Shown here: positions 18,155 to 27,469 of the stretch, piece by piece | How positions within the stretch are numbered: position 1 is the first letter of the stretch | Layout of the letters: each line of letters begins with the position of its first letter | Source: Streptomyces sp. Alt3 | Lineage (GTDB): Bacteria; Actinomycetota; Actinomycetes; Streptomycetales; Streptomycetaceae | Direction of reading: 5' to 3' | Length of the DNA: 64,000 nucleotides | Assembly (NCBI RefSeq): GCF_030719215.1 | Contig: NZ_CP120983.1 | Coordinates: 1,612,001 to 1,676,000, forward strand | Made by a program: the position numbers and the translations under genes | The notes under the pieces: generated by a model | What the model saw: the letters and a program-made list of their open reading frames with translations, nothing else | Databases searched by the model: none | Told to the model about the DNA's origin: nothing

Positions 18155-21100
18155 GGCCGACGCTCGAGGCGCAGGGACTCAAGGAGAGCCTGCTGCAGTA
18201 CCTGTCCACCACCTACGCGCTGACCGACGAGGGCGCGCGGCAGGCGCTGCACCGGTTCCTGGGGGACGAGAACTCCGGGATGTTCCGGGGGCCGTTCCAC
18301 CGCCTGCGCACGCCGTTCGTCGCGGCCGACGCGTCCTGGACCAGGTACCTGGACTGGCGTCGGACCGACGGCTGGACACCGTACGCGCACCAGGCGAAAG
18401 CCTTCGAGCGGCTGTCCTCGGCGGGCGGCCGTACGCCGAAGCCCACGCTGGTGACGACCGGTACCGGCTCCGGCAAGACGGAGTCGTTCCTCTATCCCGT
18501 ACTGGACCACTGCGCCCGCGAGCGGGCGGTCGGCCGGGCTGGGGTCAAGGCCGTACTCCTCTACCCAATGAATGCGCTCGCCACCGACCAGGCCCAACGC
18601 ATCAACGAACTTCTGTGTGAACACGAGGCGTTGAAGAAGGTGAGGGCCGGTCTCTACATCGGCGACAAGGCGGCGACGCACTACGACCGGGTGTACACGC
18701 GCCGGTCGGACATGCAGATCTCGCCGCCCGACATCCTGATCACGAACTACAAGATGCTGGACCTTCTGCTCCAGCGGGCCCAGGACGGCCCGCTGTGGGC
18801 GGACGCGGACATCCGGTACGTGGTCGTGGACGAGTTCCACACCTACGACGGTGCGCAGGGCACGGACGTCGCGATGCTTCTGCGCCGCCTCGCCTCGGCG
18901 GTCGGGGTGGCGGAGAAGGGCCGTCCGTTGGGGCGGATCTGCCCGGTGGCGACCTCGGCAACGCTCGCCTCCGACAGCACGGACCAAGACGGGGTCCGCC
19001 AGCTGCTCGACGTCGCGACGCAGGTGTTCGGTACGGAGTTCGACGCGTCCTCGATCGTCGGGGAGCACCGGCAGACGGTGGACGAGTTCGTGCCGCCGAG
19101 CGGCTTCGATCCGATGCTGCCGATCCCGGTCCCGGACGAGTTGGCCACCCTCCCTGACCCCTCACTCGGCGAGGAGGAGTTCCTCGCGCTCGTCGAGGCC
19201 GTCACCGGCACCCGTGAGACCGACCCGCTCGTGCTCGGTGGCCTGCTGAAGAAGCACATGCTGACCTCGGCGGTGATGCACGCTCTGGACGGGCAGGTGC
19301 GGACCGTGCCCGAGGTGCTGGACCTGATGTGGCGGCGGGGCGCGTTCTCCTGGGGGCAGGCGATCACCCGGCAGCCGGAGGTGGCGGCGTCCGCCCTCGC
19401 CCGGCTCTTGGCGCTGCTCTCGGTGGCTCGTGATCCGGCCTCCACGCCCGAGCGGCCGCGGCCCTTCGTGCAGGTCGAGGTGCATCAGTGGGCGCGGTCG
19501 GTGTCGCGGGTCGTGCGCGGTGTGCTGCCGTGGCCCAAGGCCGAGTTCCAGTGGGACTCGGCCGGTTCCGCCCACCACTCGGGCGAGCAGCCGGCCCGTA
19601 CCGCCCCGGTGACGACGGCGACCGCGGGCGCGGCCGCGAACCTGTTTCTGCCCGCTGTCTACTGCCGTGACTGTGGCCGTTCGGGCTGGGCGGTGTTCTC
19701 CCCGGAGACCGACGACGCGGACGTACAGGTCGACACGCACAAGATCCGGCGTGCCTCGGTCAGCCAGGACAAGATGCGTGTCCGGAACCTGATAGCGGCC
19801 ACCGAGAAGGAGTCCCAGGAGGGCTCCGGTGCCGCCCTGATGGACGAGGCCGGGCGCGGTGCGGGCCGGGGCAGCACCGCCCTCGCGGCCACCAACGCCG
19901 GGCAGTTGCGTGTACTGGACGGGCCGAAGCGCCGCCTGCGGCTGCCCGACCCGGTCGAGGACTACGACCAGGAGACCGGCGCGCCCCGGTTGGCGGGCTC
20001 CGACTCAGCCTTCGTCCTCGTCTACCTCGGGGACACCGCGACCACCGCCGCAGAGGACGACTGGTGTCCGGCCTGCGGCTCGCACAACGCGATCCGCTTC
20101 CTCGGTACCGGTGCCGCTGCCCTCGCCGCGGCCTCGGTCACCCAGCTGTTCACCGGCGGCGAGATGGACCGGGCGCAGGGTGAGGACAAGACCCTGATGT
20201 TCAACGACTCGGTGCAGGATGCCGCACACCGGGCCGGGTTCGTGGCCAGCCGCTCGTACACCTTCTCCCTGCGCGCACTGTTCAAGAAGCATCTGTCGGA
20301 GGAGACGCCGACCGCGCTGCACGACCTGATCGCCGACGTGGTCGCGGCGACCACCGACCGCGAGACCCTTGCCGCCGTCGTCCCCACCGACCTGCACGAC
20401 TTCAAGGGCGTCAAGCGGCTCCTGTCCGGTCAGGGGCGAGGCGGGGACAAGAAGACCTGGGAGCTGATCGGCGAGCGCTTCGCGTTCGAGGCGCTGATGG
20501 AGTTCGGCTTCCGCTCCCGCAACGGCCGCACCCTGGAGCTCACCCGCACCGCCGCCGCCCACGTGCGCATCGAGGACCCCGCCGCCGCGATCGCCCTGGT
20601 CAAAGCCGCGCACACCGAGCCGTACGGGCACGGCGGCGGGCTGCCGGTCATCGAGCAGGACGACGCCCGCTACCTCGGGTTCCTGCGGATCTTCCTGGAG
20701 CGGCTGCGGACCCGTGGCGCGATCGGTCACAAGTGGCTGGAGGGGTACCTCTCGGAGGCCGGTACCAGCCGGTACTTCATCTGGGGCAAGCGGCCTCCCG
20801 GTATGCGTGCCTTCCCCAAGGGCATCGCGGCCCCGGTGTTCCTGCTCAGCGCACCCAAGACGAAGAGCGAGTTCGACTTCGCGACCGGCCGTCTCTCCTG
20901 GTATGAGCGGTGGGCACAGCGCACGCTCGGGCTGCCGCGGGAGCAGGCCGCGGAGTTCTGGGCGCGGCTCCTGCCCGCGCTGGTCGAGGCGGGCCTGCTC
21001 TCGGTGCGCACTCCGACCGACAGCAGCCTGCGCGTCTTCGGTCTGAAGCCTGGCGCGATCGACGTACAGCTGTTGAAGGACGCCGAGGTGAACGAGGCGT

Positions 21101-24100
21101 TTGTCCGCTGCCCGGACTGCTTCTGGGAGCAGACCGTCCACCCCGGCCTGCTCGCGCAGTGGGACGGGCAGCGCTGCCCGTCCTACCGCTGCCGCACCGG
21201 CATCCTCGTCGCGGGCGACCGGCCCGAAGGGCTCGGCAAGCACCAGCGGGACCGTAACTACCGCGAGGACTACTACCGCAGGCTGTACCGGAAGGCGGGC
21301 ACGTACCAGGTCATCACGGCCGAGCACACGGGCATGCTGACCCGGCCGGAGCGGGAGCGGGTCGAGGCGGCGTTCAAGGACGGCAGCGGGTTCAAGGATC
21401 CCAACGTGCTGTCCTGTACGCCGACGCTCGAAATGGGCATCGACATCGGCGACCTGTCGGCCGTCGTGCTCGCCGCGCTGCCCAGGCGCGCTGCCAACTA
21501 CGCCCAGCAGGTGGGCCGGGCAGGGCGCCGTACCGGAAATGCGTTCCTGCTGACCATCCCCGACCGCAGCCGCCGAGACCTGTACTACCTGGAGCAGCCG
21601 CGCGACATGATCGCCGGGCAGATCGTGCCGCCTGGCAGTCACCTGTCGGCCATCGAGATCCTGCGCCGCCAGTACCTCGCACACCTCCTCGACCTCGCCG
21701 CGCGGGGCCGGCTGTCGCGCACTGACGGCCGTCCGCTACCCGCAGTCGTACGGGACGCTCCGGCCCTCTTCGGCCCGTCCGGATACCTCGCCGATCTCGT
21801 CGAAGCGGCGCTCGCGGACGCCTCGAACCTGGTCGAGGGGTTCCTGGACCTATTTCCCGTCGGCGTCAACGAGCAGTCCGCCGACGACCTGCGGGCCTTC
21901 GCCGGGCGTGGGCTGCGCAGCGCGGTGGAGCGGGCCGAGCGACAGTGGCTCCACGCCGAGGAGGTGCTGCGGCGGCGACTGCGGTACATCGCGGAGGCCC
22001 GCGACGAACTCCACGACACCGAGGACGAACAGCGCGACCGTAAGGCCGAACTCGACGCCGAACACCGGGCGCTCGGCAAGCGCTTGAGCAAGCTCGGGCT
22101 CATCACCGCCCAGCAGGCCCTGTGTGATCTCGGACTGCTGCCTAACTACGCGCTCATCGACTCCGTCACCACCCTCAACGCGACGCTGTACTGGGTCGAC
22201 GGTATGGATCCGAACACCGGCCGGGACCGCTTCGACTCCAAGATCCGCTCCTACGACCGGCCCCGGCGCTACGCCCTGTCCGAACTCGCTCCCGGCAACA
22301 CGTTCTACGTGAACGGCTACAAGCACGAGATCACCGGCATCGACATCGGCAGCCCCTCTCAGCCGGACTGGAAGGCCTGGCGGTTCTGCCAGGAGTGCGG
22401 CTACGTCCGTACCGAGGACGCCAAGGACGACCGCTCGCCATGCCCGCGCTGCGGCAGCGCCGGGATCGCGGACGACGGTTCCTGCCTGCACCAGGTCATC
22501 GAGCCCACGACCGTCACCTCCCGCGACAAGCGCGAGGACGCCCGTATCGGCGACGATAAGGACGACCGGGAACAGCGCTACTACACCGTCATCGACGCGG
22601 TGGACATCCCCCGGGAGGAAATCAAGCACGGCGCGTCCTGGCGGCACGCCCACCACACCTTCGGCGTCGACTACTGCCGCAAAGCGGTAATCCGCCGCAT
22701 CAACGTCGGCCCGATGCGTTTCGACAGCCAGACCGAGGACGAGCTCGCCGGGCAGGATGTCCGCATGGCCCCGTTCCACGTGTGCACCGCGTGCGGGGCG
22801 GCGAGCGCCGATGGCAAGCCGGTCTTCGACCACGCCATCGACGCCTTGGACTCCTCGGCCGCCCACAACCCGAAGGTCAAGCACCACCAGCCGTGGTGCC
22901 CGCTGCGGCGTGGGAAGAAGGCCGCTACCGTGCCCCAGCAGCCGGTGCTCCTCGCCCACCAGTTGAACACCGAGGCGCTGCGGGTGCTCCTGCCGGCGGC
23001 TACCGTGCTCGTCGAGGAGAAGATCTACTCCTTCAAGGCCGCACTGCGGCTCGGCGTCGACCGCCAGTTCGGCGGCGACCCCGCGCACCTGGACACCACG
23101 CTGGCCCGGATGCCCGACCAGGCCACCGGCGAGAAGCGCCACTTCCTGGTGCTCTTCGACCGGCTCCCCGGCGGCACTGGATATCTGGACCGGCTGACCG
23201 ACCCCGGCGACTTCAAGGAAATGCTCCTCAAGGCTCGTGCCGCGCTCCTCGAATGCCCCTGTCAGGACGAGGGCCTGCGGGCCTGCCACCGCTGTCTGCA
23301 CCGCTACACCGAAGAACGCCACCAGGACGTCGTCTCACGCCACGAGGCCCTGGAAATCCTCGGCGACCTCCTCGGCCCGGTCGACGAGAACGGCGAGCCG
23401 CTGCGCGACGCCGACGGTAACCCCGTCGACGGGTGGGCGGTCACCAAGGTGGCGTCCACCGAACTGATCGGCCTGGACAAGCAGGTCGAGTCCGACCTAG
23501 AGGCCCGCTTCCTGGCCGCCCTGCGCAAGTGGAGCGAGAACCAGGACGACGCCGCACTCGACGAGAGTGGAACGAACAGCGGATACCTCCGCTTCACCGG
23601 TCCCACGGCCAGTGCGGGAGAGGCCGCCGATACCGATTCCGTACGCTCGACCGGCTGGCGGCTCACCGCCCAGCGCAGCATGGAGCACACCCGCACCGAC
23701 TTCACCTTTGAATCCACCGACGGCCCCCGCCGACTCGTCACCGTCTACCTCGACGGCCACAGGTACCACGCGAGCCGCAAGCACAATCGGATCGCGCCCG
23801 ACTGCACCAAGCGCAACCAGCTGCGGGCCGACGGGCACATCGTCTTCCAGATCACCTGGGACGACCTGGAGCTCTTCGAAAAAGGCGACGCCGCCAAGGC
23901 GCAGCCGGTGTGGCCGCCTTATCGGCGCATCGGCCAGGACACCGCCAAGGAGTGGTATGAGGAGCTGGGCGGCGACCGCGCCCACTACTCGGCCGCTGTG
24001 TTCGCCAACCCCATCGACACGCTCCTCGCCTACCTGCGCCAGCCCTCCCGTACCGCATGGGGGCGGCGGGCCAAGGCGTTGGTCGGCGGGCTGATGAGCA

Positions 24101-24999
24101 TGCCGGAGCCGCTCGTACAGCAGGCCGACGGGGGCCAGGCACGCGAAGCCGTACGGGCCGCACTCACCGCCCTCGGCCGCGGTCAGGAGCCGGGGCCGGA
24201 AGCCGGGGAAGGCGACGGAGAGATCCTCGTCCTGCACGCCGTGGACGAAAACGGGCTGCCGCTGATCTACACCGTGGACGCCTCCGGCCAGGAGCCGGGC
24301 TGGAGCGCCATCGCCGTACTCGACGACCGCACCGAGAACCTGGGCACCACCGAACACAAGCTGATGTGGCGGTCCTGGCTGTACTGGTCGAACCTGCTGC
24401 AGTTCCTGGCCTTCGCCGGCGGCGATGGCATCCAGCTCGCGAGCAGCCAGGCCGCCGACTACCCGGTGGAAGTCCTCACCATCAGCGGCGGCGTCGGCGA
24501 ACTCGAATCGCTGATCGTCCAGCGGAACCCGGCTGCCGACGAGGTGAGTTCTGTGGCGGACAGCCGCACCGCGGTACTCGCCGATGCGGCCGACGCCGAA
24601 TCGACGGAAGAGACCTCCCTGGAGAAGATGGTCGCCGGCGTCCTGCGGGACCGGACCTGGGACGAGGACATCCTCGAGCTCCTGGAAGAGGACGAACCGG
24701 AATCCGACCTCACCCGGCTGGCCAAGAAGATCGCCGCCAAGGGCAAGAAGGCGCCTGTCTTCGGTTACGAACTGGGCGAACGCGGCTGGCAGACGGACTT
24801 CGCCTGGGACGACTCCCAAATCAAGATCGCCGTCGTCGTGGCGCCGGACACACACGGATCACAAGCCGAAGAAGAGCGCCGCAAACGCGACGAGGCCTAC
24901 GCCGCCGACGGCTGGACCGTACGTACCGCCACCGACTGGCTCGACCACCTCGACACCCTCCTGACACTCCTCCCCGACACGGAAGGCTCCCACTCCTGA
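18151..24999 (+). CDS. YprA-family DEAD/DEAH helicase with DUF1998/MZB and C-terminal nuclease-like domains
   Basis: This ~2282-aa protein opens with an SF2 lobe: TGTGSGKTESFLYPV at ~103, DEFH at ~226 and TSATLAS at ~269. The second lobe is far downstream: CTPTLEMGIDIGDLSAVVLA at ~1090 and QQVGRAGRR at ~1120. Cys pairs that look zinc-binding occur at ~505, ~640, ~987, ~1413 and ~1545. The DUF1998/MZB cluster CPCQDEGLRACHRCLHRY lies at ~1702. Residues ~1835-1910 (TDFTFE, VYLDGHRYHAS, RNQLRADG, ITWDDLE) resemble a Vsr/DUF559 nuclease fold, and a weaker repeat lies at ~2204-2268 (WQTDFAWDDSQIKIAVV, DGWTV). The start is GTG 18151, preceded by GGAGGT; the longer frame to 18118 is unlikely. Size and order resemble Druantia DruE and the YprA helicases of DISARM-related systems more than DrmA. 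Confidence 0.88.
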   Translation: MRPTLEAQGLKESLLQYLSTTYALTDEGARQALHRFLGDENSGMFRGPFHRLRTPFVAADASWTRYLDWRRTDGWTPYAHQAKAFERLSSAGGRTPKPTLVTTGTGSGKTESFLYPVLDHCARERAVGRAGVKAVLLYPMNALATDQAQRINELLCEHEALKKVRAGLYIGDKAATHYDRVYTRRSDMQISPPDILITNYKMLDLLLQRAQDGPLWADADIRYVVVDEFHTYDGAQGTDVAMLLRRLASAVGVAEKGRPLGRICPVATSATLASDSTDQDGVRQLLDVATQVFGTEFDASSIVGEHRQTVDEFVPPSGFDPMLPIPVPDELATLPDPSLGEEEFLALVEAVTGTRETDPLVLGGLLKKHMLTSAVMHALDGQVRTVPEVLDLMWRRGAFSWGQAITRQPEVAASALARLLALLSVARDPASTPERPRPFVQVEVHQWARSVSRVVRGVLPWPKAEFQWDSAGSAHHSGEQPARTAPVTTATAGAAANLFLPAVYCRDCGRSGWAVFSPETDDADVQVDTHKIRRASVSQDKMRVRNLIAATEKESQEGSGAALMDEAGRGAGRGSTALAATNAGQLRVLDGPKRRLRLPDPVEDYDQETGAPRLAGSDSAFVLVYLGDTATTAAEDDWCPACGSHNAIRFLGTGAAALAAASVTQLFTGGEMDRAQGEDKTLMFNDSVQDAAHRAGFVASRSYTFSLRALFKKHLSEETPTALHDLIADVVAATTDRETLAAVVPTDLHDFKGVKRLLSGQGRGGDKKTWELIGERFAFEALMEFGFRSRNGRTLELTRTAAAHVRIEDPAAAIALVKAAHTEPYGHGGGLPVIEQDDARYLGFLRIFLERLRTRGAIGHKWLEGYLSEAGTSRYFIWGKRPPGMRAFPKGIAAPVFLLSAPKTKSEFDFATGRLSWYERWAQRTLGLPREQAAEFWARLLPALVEAGLLSVRTPTDSSLRVFGLKPGAIDVQLLKDAEVNEAFVRCPDCFWEQTVHPGLLAQWDGQRCPSYRCRTGILVAGDRPEGLGKHQRDRNYREDYYRRLYRKAGTYQVITAEHTGMLTRPERERVEAAFKDGSGFKDPNVLSCTPTLEMGIDIGDLSAVVLAALPRRAANYAQQVGRAGRRTGNAFLLTIPDRSRRDLYYLEQPRDMIAGQIVPPGSHLSAIEILRRQYLAHLLDLAARGRLSRTDGRPLPAVVRDAPALFGPSGYLADLVEAALADASNLVEGFLDLFPVGVNEQSADDLRAFAGRGLRSAVERAERQWLHAEEVLRRRLRYIAEARDELHDTEDEQRDRKAELDAEHRALGKRLSKLGLITAQQALCDLGLLPNYALIDSVTTLNATLYWVDGMDPNTGRDRFDSKIRSYDRPRRYALSELAPGNTFYVNGYKHEITGIDIGSPSQPDWKAWRFCQECGYVRTEDAKDDRSPCPRCGSAGIADDGSCLHQVIEPTTVTSRDKREDARIGDDKDDREQRYYTVIDAVDIPREEIKHGASWRHAHHTFGVDYCRKAVIRRINVGPMRFDSQTEDELAGQDVRMAPFHVCTACGAASADGKPVFDHAIDALDSSAAHNPKVKHHQPWCPLRRGKKAATVPQQPVLLAHQLNTEALRVLLPAATVLVEEKIYSFKAALRLGVDRQFGGDPAHLDTTLARMPDQATGEKRHFLVLFDRLPGGTGYLDRLTDPGDFKEMLLKARAALLECPCQDEGLRACHRCLHRYTEERHQDVVSRHEALEILGDLLGPVDENGEPLRDADGNPVDGWAVTKVASTELIGLDKQVESDLEARFLAALRKWSENQDDAALDESGTNSGYLRFTGPTASAGEAADTDSVRSTGWRLTAQRSMEHTRTDFTFESTDGPRRLVTVYLDGHRYHASRKHNRIAPDCTKRNQLRADGHIVFQITWDDLELFEKGDAAKAQPVWPPYRRIGQDTAKEWYEELGGDRAHYSAAVFANPIDTLLAYLRQPSRTAWGRRAKALVGGLMSMPEPLVQQADGGQAREAVRAALTALGRGQEPGPEAGEGDGEILVLHAVDENGLPLIYTVDASGQEPGWSAIAVLDDRTENLGTTEHKLMWRSWLYWSNLLQFLAFAGGDGIQLASSQAADYPVEVLTISGGVGELESLIVQRNPAADEVSSVADSRTAVLADAADAESTEETSLEKMVAGVLRDRTWDEDILELLEEDEPESDLTRLAKKIAAKGKKAPVFGYELGERGWQTDFAWDDSQIKIAVVVAPDTHGSQAEEERRKRDEAYAADGWTVRTATDWLDHLDTLLTLLPDTEGSHS

Positions 25000-27326
25000 T
25001 GACCGCCCGGCTCAGCCTGTACGAAAAGGCCGAACACGAGCTGTACAAGCTCGACCGCTCGGTCAAGGGAAAGTTCTACGACTTCTGCCACCGATTCCGG
25101 CAGAACCCCGACCACCCCGGCCTCGACCTCAAGCCCCTCAAGGGCGACGGACGGGTCTTCCGTGCCAAGATCGACCAGTCCTACCGCGCCCTCCTCGCCA
25201 AGGCCGGCGTGGACGAGCACGGCCAGGAACGGTGGCTCGTCGTCGCGGTACGCCACCGCAAGCACGTCTACGAAGAACTCTCCGTCGCGATCAACCGCGT
25301 CACCGGTGAGATCGAGTTCGTCGACCTGTCCGTCGTCGGGCAGAGCGTGCTGCAGCGCGCCGGCGTCACCCTCACCCCGGTCGACCCGACGCCCGAGGCC
25401 GAGCTCCAGCAGCCGGCACCGACCCCGGAGGTTCACGAGTCGATCGCCGTAGAGCCCGCCGCACCGCTCCTCTCCGGGATCACCGGCGAGAACCTGCGGT
25501 CACTCGGCGTCGCGGCACAGCTCATCGACCTCGCACTCGCCGTCACCGAGAGCGGCGAGCTCGACCAGCTGGTCTCCGGCGCCCCGCTCCTGACCAAGGA
25601 CATCCTCTACGGCCTGGCCGCCGGGATGTCCATCGACGAGGTCCGGCGCGAGATCACGGCCCCCGTCGAGGTCGAACTCGCCGACACCGAACGTGACGAC
25701 CTCGGCGCGGCACTGGCCCGCACCACCGTCACCACCATCGACGACGACCTCCGCGTCGTACTGGAGGAAGGCGACTTCCGGGCCTGGAAGGTCTTCCTCC
25801 ACCCTGCCCAGGCCAAGCTCGTCGACCGCCGCTACAACGGTCCCGCCCGGGTCTCCGGCGGCCCCGGAACCGGCAAGACGATCGTCGCCCTCCACCGGGT
25901 CAAGCACCTGGCCCAGCAGCTCCCTCCCGGCCACAACAAGCCCATCCTGCTCACCACCTTCACCACCAACCTCACCGTCGACCTCCGCGCCCGCCTCTCC
26001 TCCCTCCTCGAACCCGACCTCGTCGCCCGCGTCGAAATCACCAACATCGACAAGCTCGCGGCCCGCGTCCTGAACGAGAACTCACTCAGCGGCACCGGCA
26101 AGCAGCGCATCTACGACAGCGTCGCGATCGGCATCCTCCAGCACCTCCTGTTCGAACTCGACGAGAAGCGCTGGGAGCCCGAGTTCCTCTACGAGGAATG
26201 GGAACAGGTGATCCTCGGCCAGTCGCTCGGCAACCGCAAGGCGTACTTCGAGGCCCGCCGCGCAGGCCGCGGCCGGTCCGTCAACCGCCCCGAACGCGCC
26301 CAGATCTGGAAGATCCTCGAGCAGTTCACCGCCCGCCTCGACAAGGAGAACCGCGAAACCTGGGGCCAGGCAGCCGAACGCGCGGCCCGCTTCGAGATGG
26401 AACGCGCCGCCAAGATCAAGGCCAGGCAGGACCGTAAGGACGAGGTCGGCGGCAAGGACCTCATCCACCGCGACGACAGCTCCGGCATGCGCTACATCGC
26501 CCACCGCTACCAGCACGTCGTCGTCGACGAGGCCCAGGATCTGCGCCCCGCTCACTGGAAGATGCTCCGCGCCATGGTCGCCCCCGGCCCCGACGACATG
26601 TTCATCGCCGGCGACACCTACCAGCGCATCTACGACCAGCAGGTCACCCTCGGCACCGTCGGCGTCAACATCCGCGGCCGCTCCTCCCGCCTCACCCTCA
26701 GCTACCGGACCACCAAGGAGATCCTCGCCCGCGCGATGCAGGTCGTCGATGCCAAGGGCAACGCCCCCGCCTACGACGACCTCGACGACGGCACCGACAC
26801 CCTCGCCGGCTACCGCTCAGTCCTTCGCGGCCCTATCCCCGAACTCGCCCCCTGCGACACCTGGGACGACGAACTCACCCAACTCGCCACCACCCTCCAC
26901 GCCTGGCGCGAGGAACTCACCTCCGGCGACGGCGGCAACAACCCGCGCCGCGACCCCCGCGGCAACATCGCTGTCTGCGTCGCCGACCGCGACTCCGTCA
27001 ACCAGGTCATGTACTACCTCGCCACCGAGGCCGGCATCACCGTAGCCGAACTCACCAAGGACGGCGTCAAGGGCGACGGCGAAGTCCACGTCGGCACCAT
27101 GCACCGCTTCAAGGGCCTCGAATACCAGAAGCTCGCCATCGTCGGCGCCCGCGACGGCGTCATCCCCCGCACCACAGTCATCGACCGCTACCGCGAATCC
27201 GACCCCCAGCGCTACGCCCGCGAGGAACGCAAGGCCCGCTCCCTCCTCTTCGTCGCCGCCACCCGCGCCCGAGACACCCTCCGCATCAGCTGGCACGGGA
27301 CCTCGAGCCCTTATATTTCCCAATAG
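24999..27326 (+). CDS. UvrD/Rep-type SF1 helicase with RelE-like N-terminal domain
   Basis: The true start is ATG 24999, overlapping the previous stop (TGATG); the product is 775 aa. Residues ~1-95 look like a RelE/ParE-fold domain: SLYEKAEHELYKLDRSVKGK, LDLKPLKGDGRVFRAKIDQ, YRALLAKAG and VVAVRHRKHVYEE. The SF1A helicase follows, with SGGPGTGKTIVALHRVKHL at ~287, VVVDEAQDLRP at ~510, GDTYQRIYDQ, SYRTTKEIL, GTMHRFKGLEYQKLAIVGA and LLFVAATRARD. Such helicases unwind or translocate on single-stranded DNA. It is the last gene of the overlapping four-gene operon, so it probably acts with the SNF2 helicase, methylase and YprA helicase. The RelE-like part may bind ribosomes, RNA or another protein; no cognate antitoxin is adjacent. 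Confidence 0.87.
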   Translation: MTARLSLYEKAEHELYKLDRSVKGKFYDFCHRFRQNPDHPGLDLKPLKGDGRVFRAKIDQSYRALLAKAGVDEHGQERWLVVAVRHRKHVYEELSVAINRVTGEIEFVDLSVVGQSVLQRAGVTLTPVDPTPEAELQQPAPTPEVHESIAVEPAAPLLSGITGENLRSLGVAAQLIDLALAVTESGELDQLVSGAPLLTKDILYGLAAGMSIDEVRREITAPVEVELADTERDDLGAALARTTVTTIDDDLRVVLEEGDFRAWKVFLHPAQAKLVDRRYNGPARVSGGPGTGKTIVALHRVKHLAQQLPPGHNKPILLTTFTTNLTVDLRARLSSLLEPDLVARVEITNIDKLAARVLNENSLSGTGKQRIYDSVAIGILQHLLFELDEKRWEPEFLYEEWEQVILGQSLGNRKAYFEARRAGRGRSVNRPERAQIWKILEQFTARLDKENRETWGQAAERAARFEMERAAKIKARQDRKDEVGGKDLIHRDDSSGMRYIAHRYQHVVVDEAQDLRPAHWKMLRAMVAPGPDDMFIAGDTYQRIYDQQVTLGTVGVNIRGRSSRLTLSYRTTKEILARAMQVVDAKGNAPAYDDLDDGTDTLAGYRSVLRGPIPELAPCDTWDDELTQLATTLHAWREELTSGDGGNNPRRDPRGNIAVCVADRDSVNQVMYYLATEAGITVAELTKDGVKGDGEVHVGTMHRFKGLEYQKLAIVGARDGVIPRTTVIDRYRESDPQRYAREERKARSLLFVAATRARDTLRISWHGTSSPYISQ

Positions 27327-27469
27327 TGAAGGAGACGTCGGCAGCGTCCACACCGGTTCGCCCTGCCGGTGCGACCGGCGTCACCAAGAAGGGATCTCCC
27401 ATGGTTTGCGGTCCCGGCTCCGACGGCCACAACCGCTGGCGCAGTCCCTGACCCGTCGTAGGAGAGCCC

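Noticed and set aside
24057-24998. Upstream extension of the UvrD frame into the YprA gene
   Set aside because: The translated extension is a low-complexity Arg-rich shadow of the YprA gene. The ATG at 24999 overlaps the previous stop and begins the RelE-like domain.
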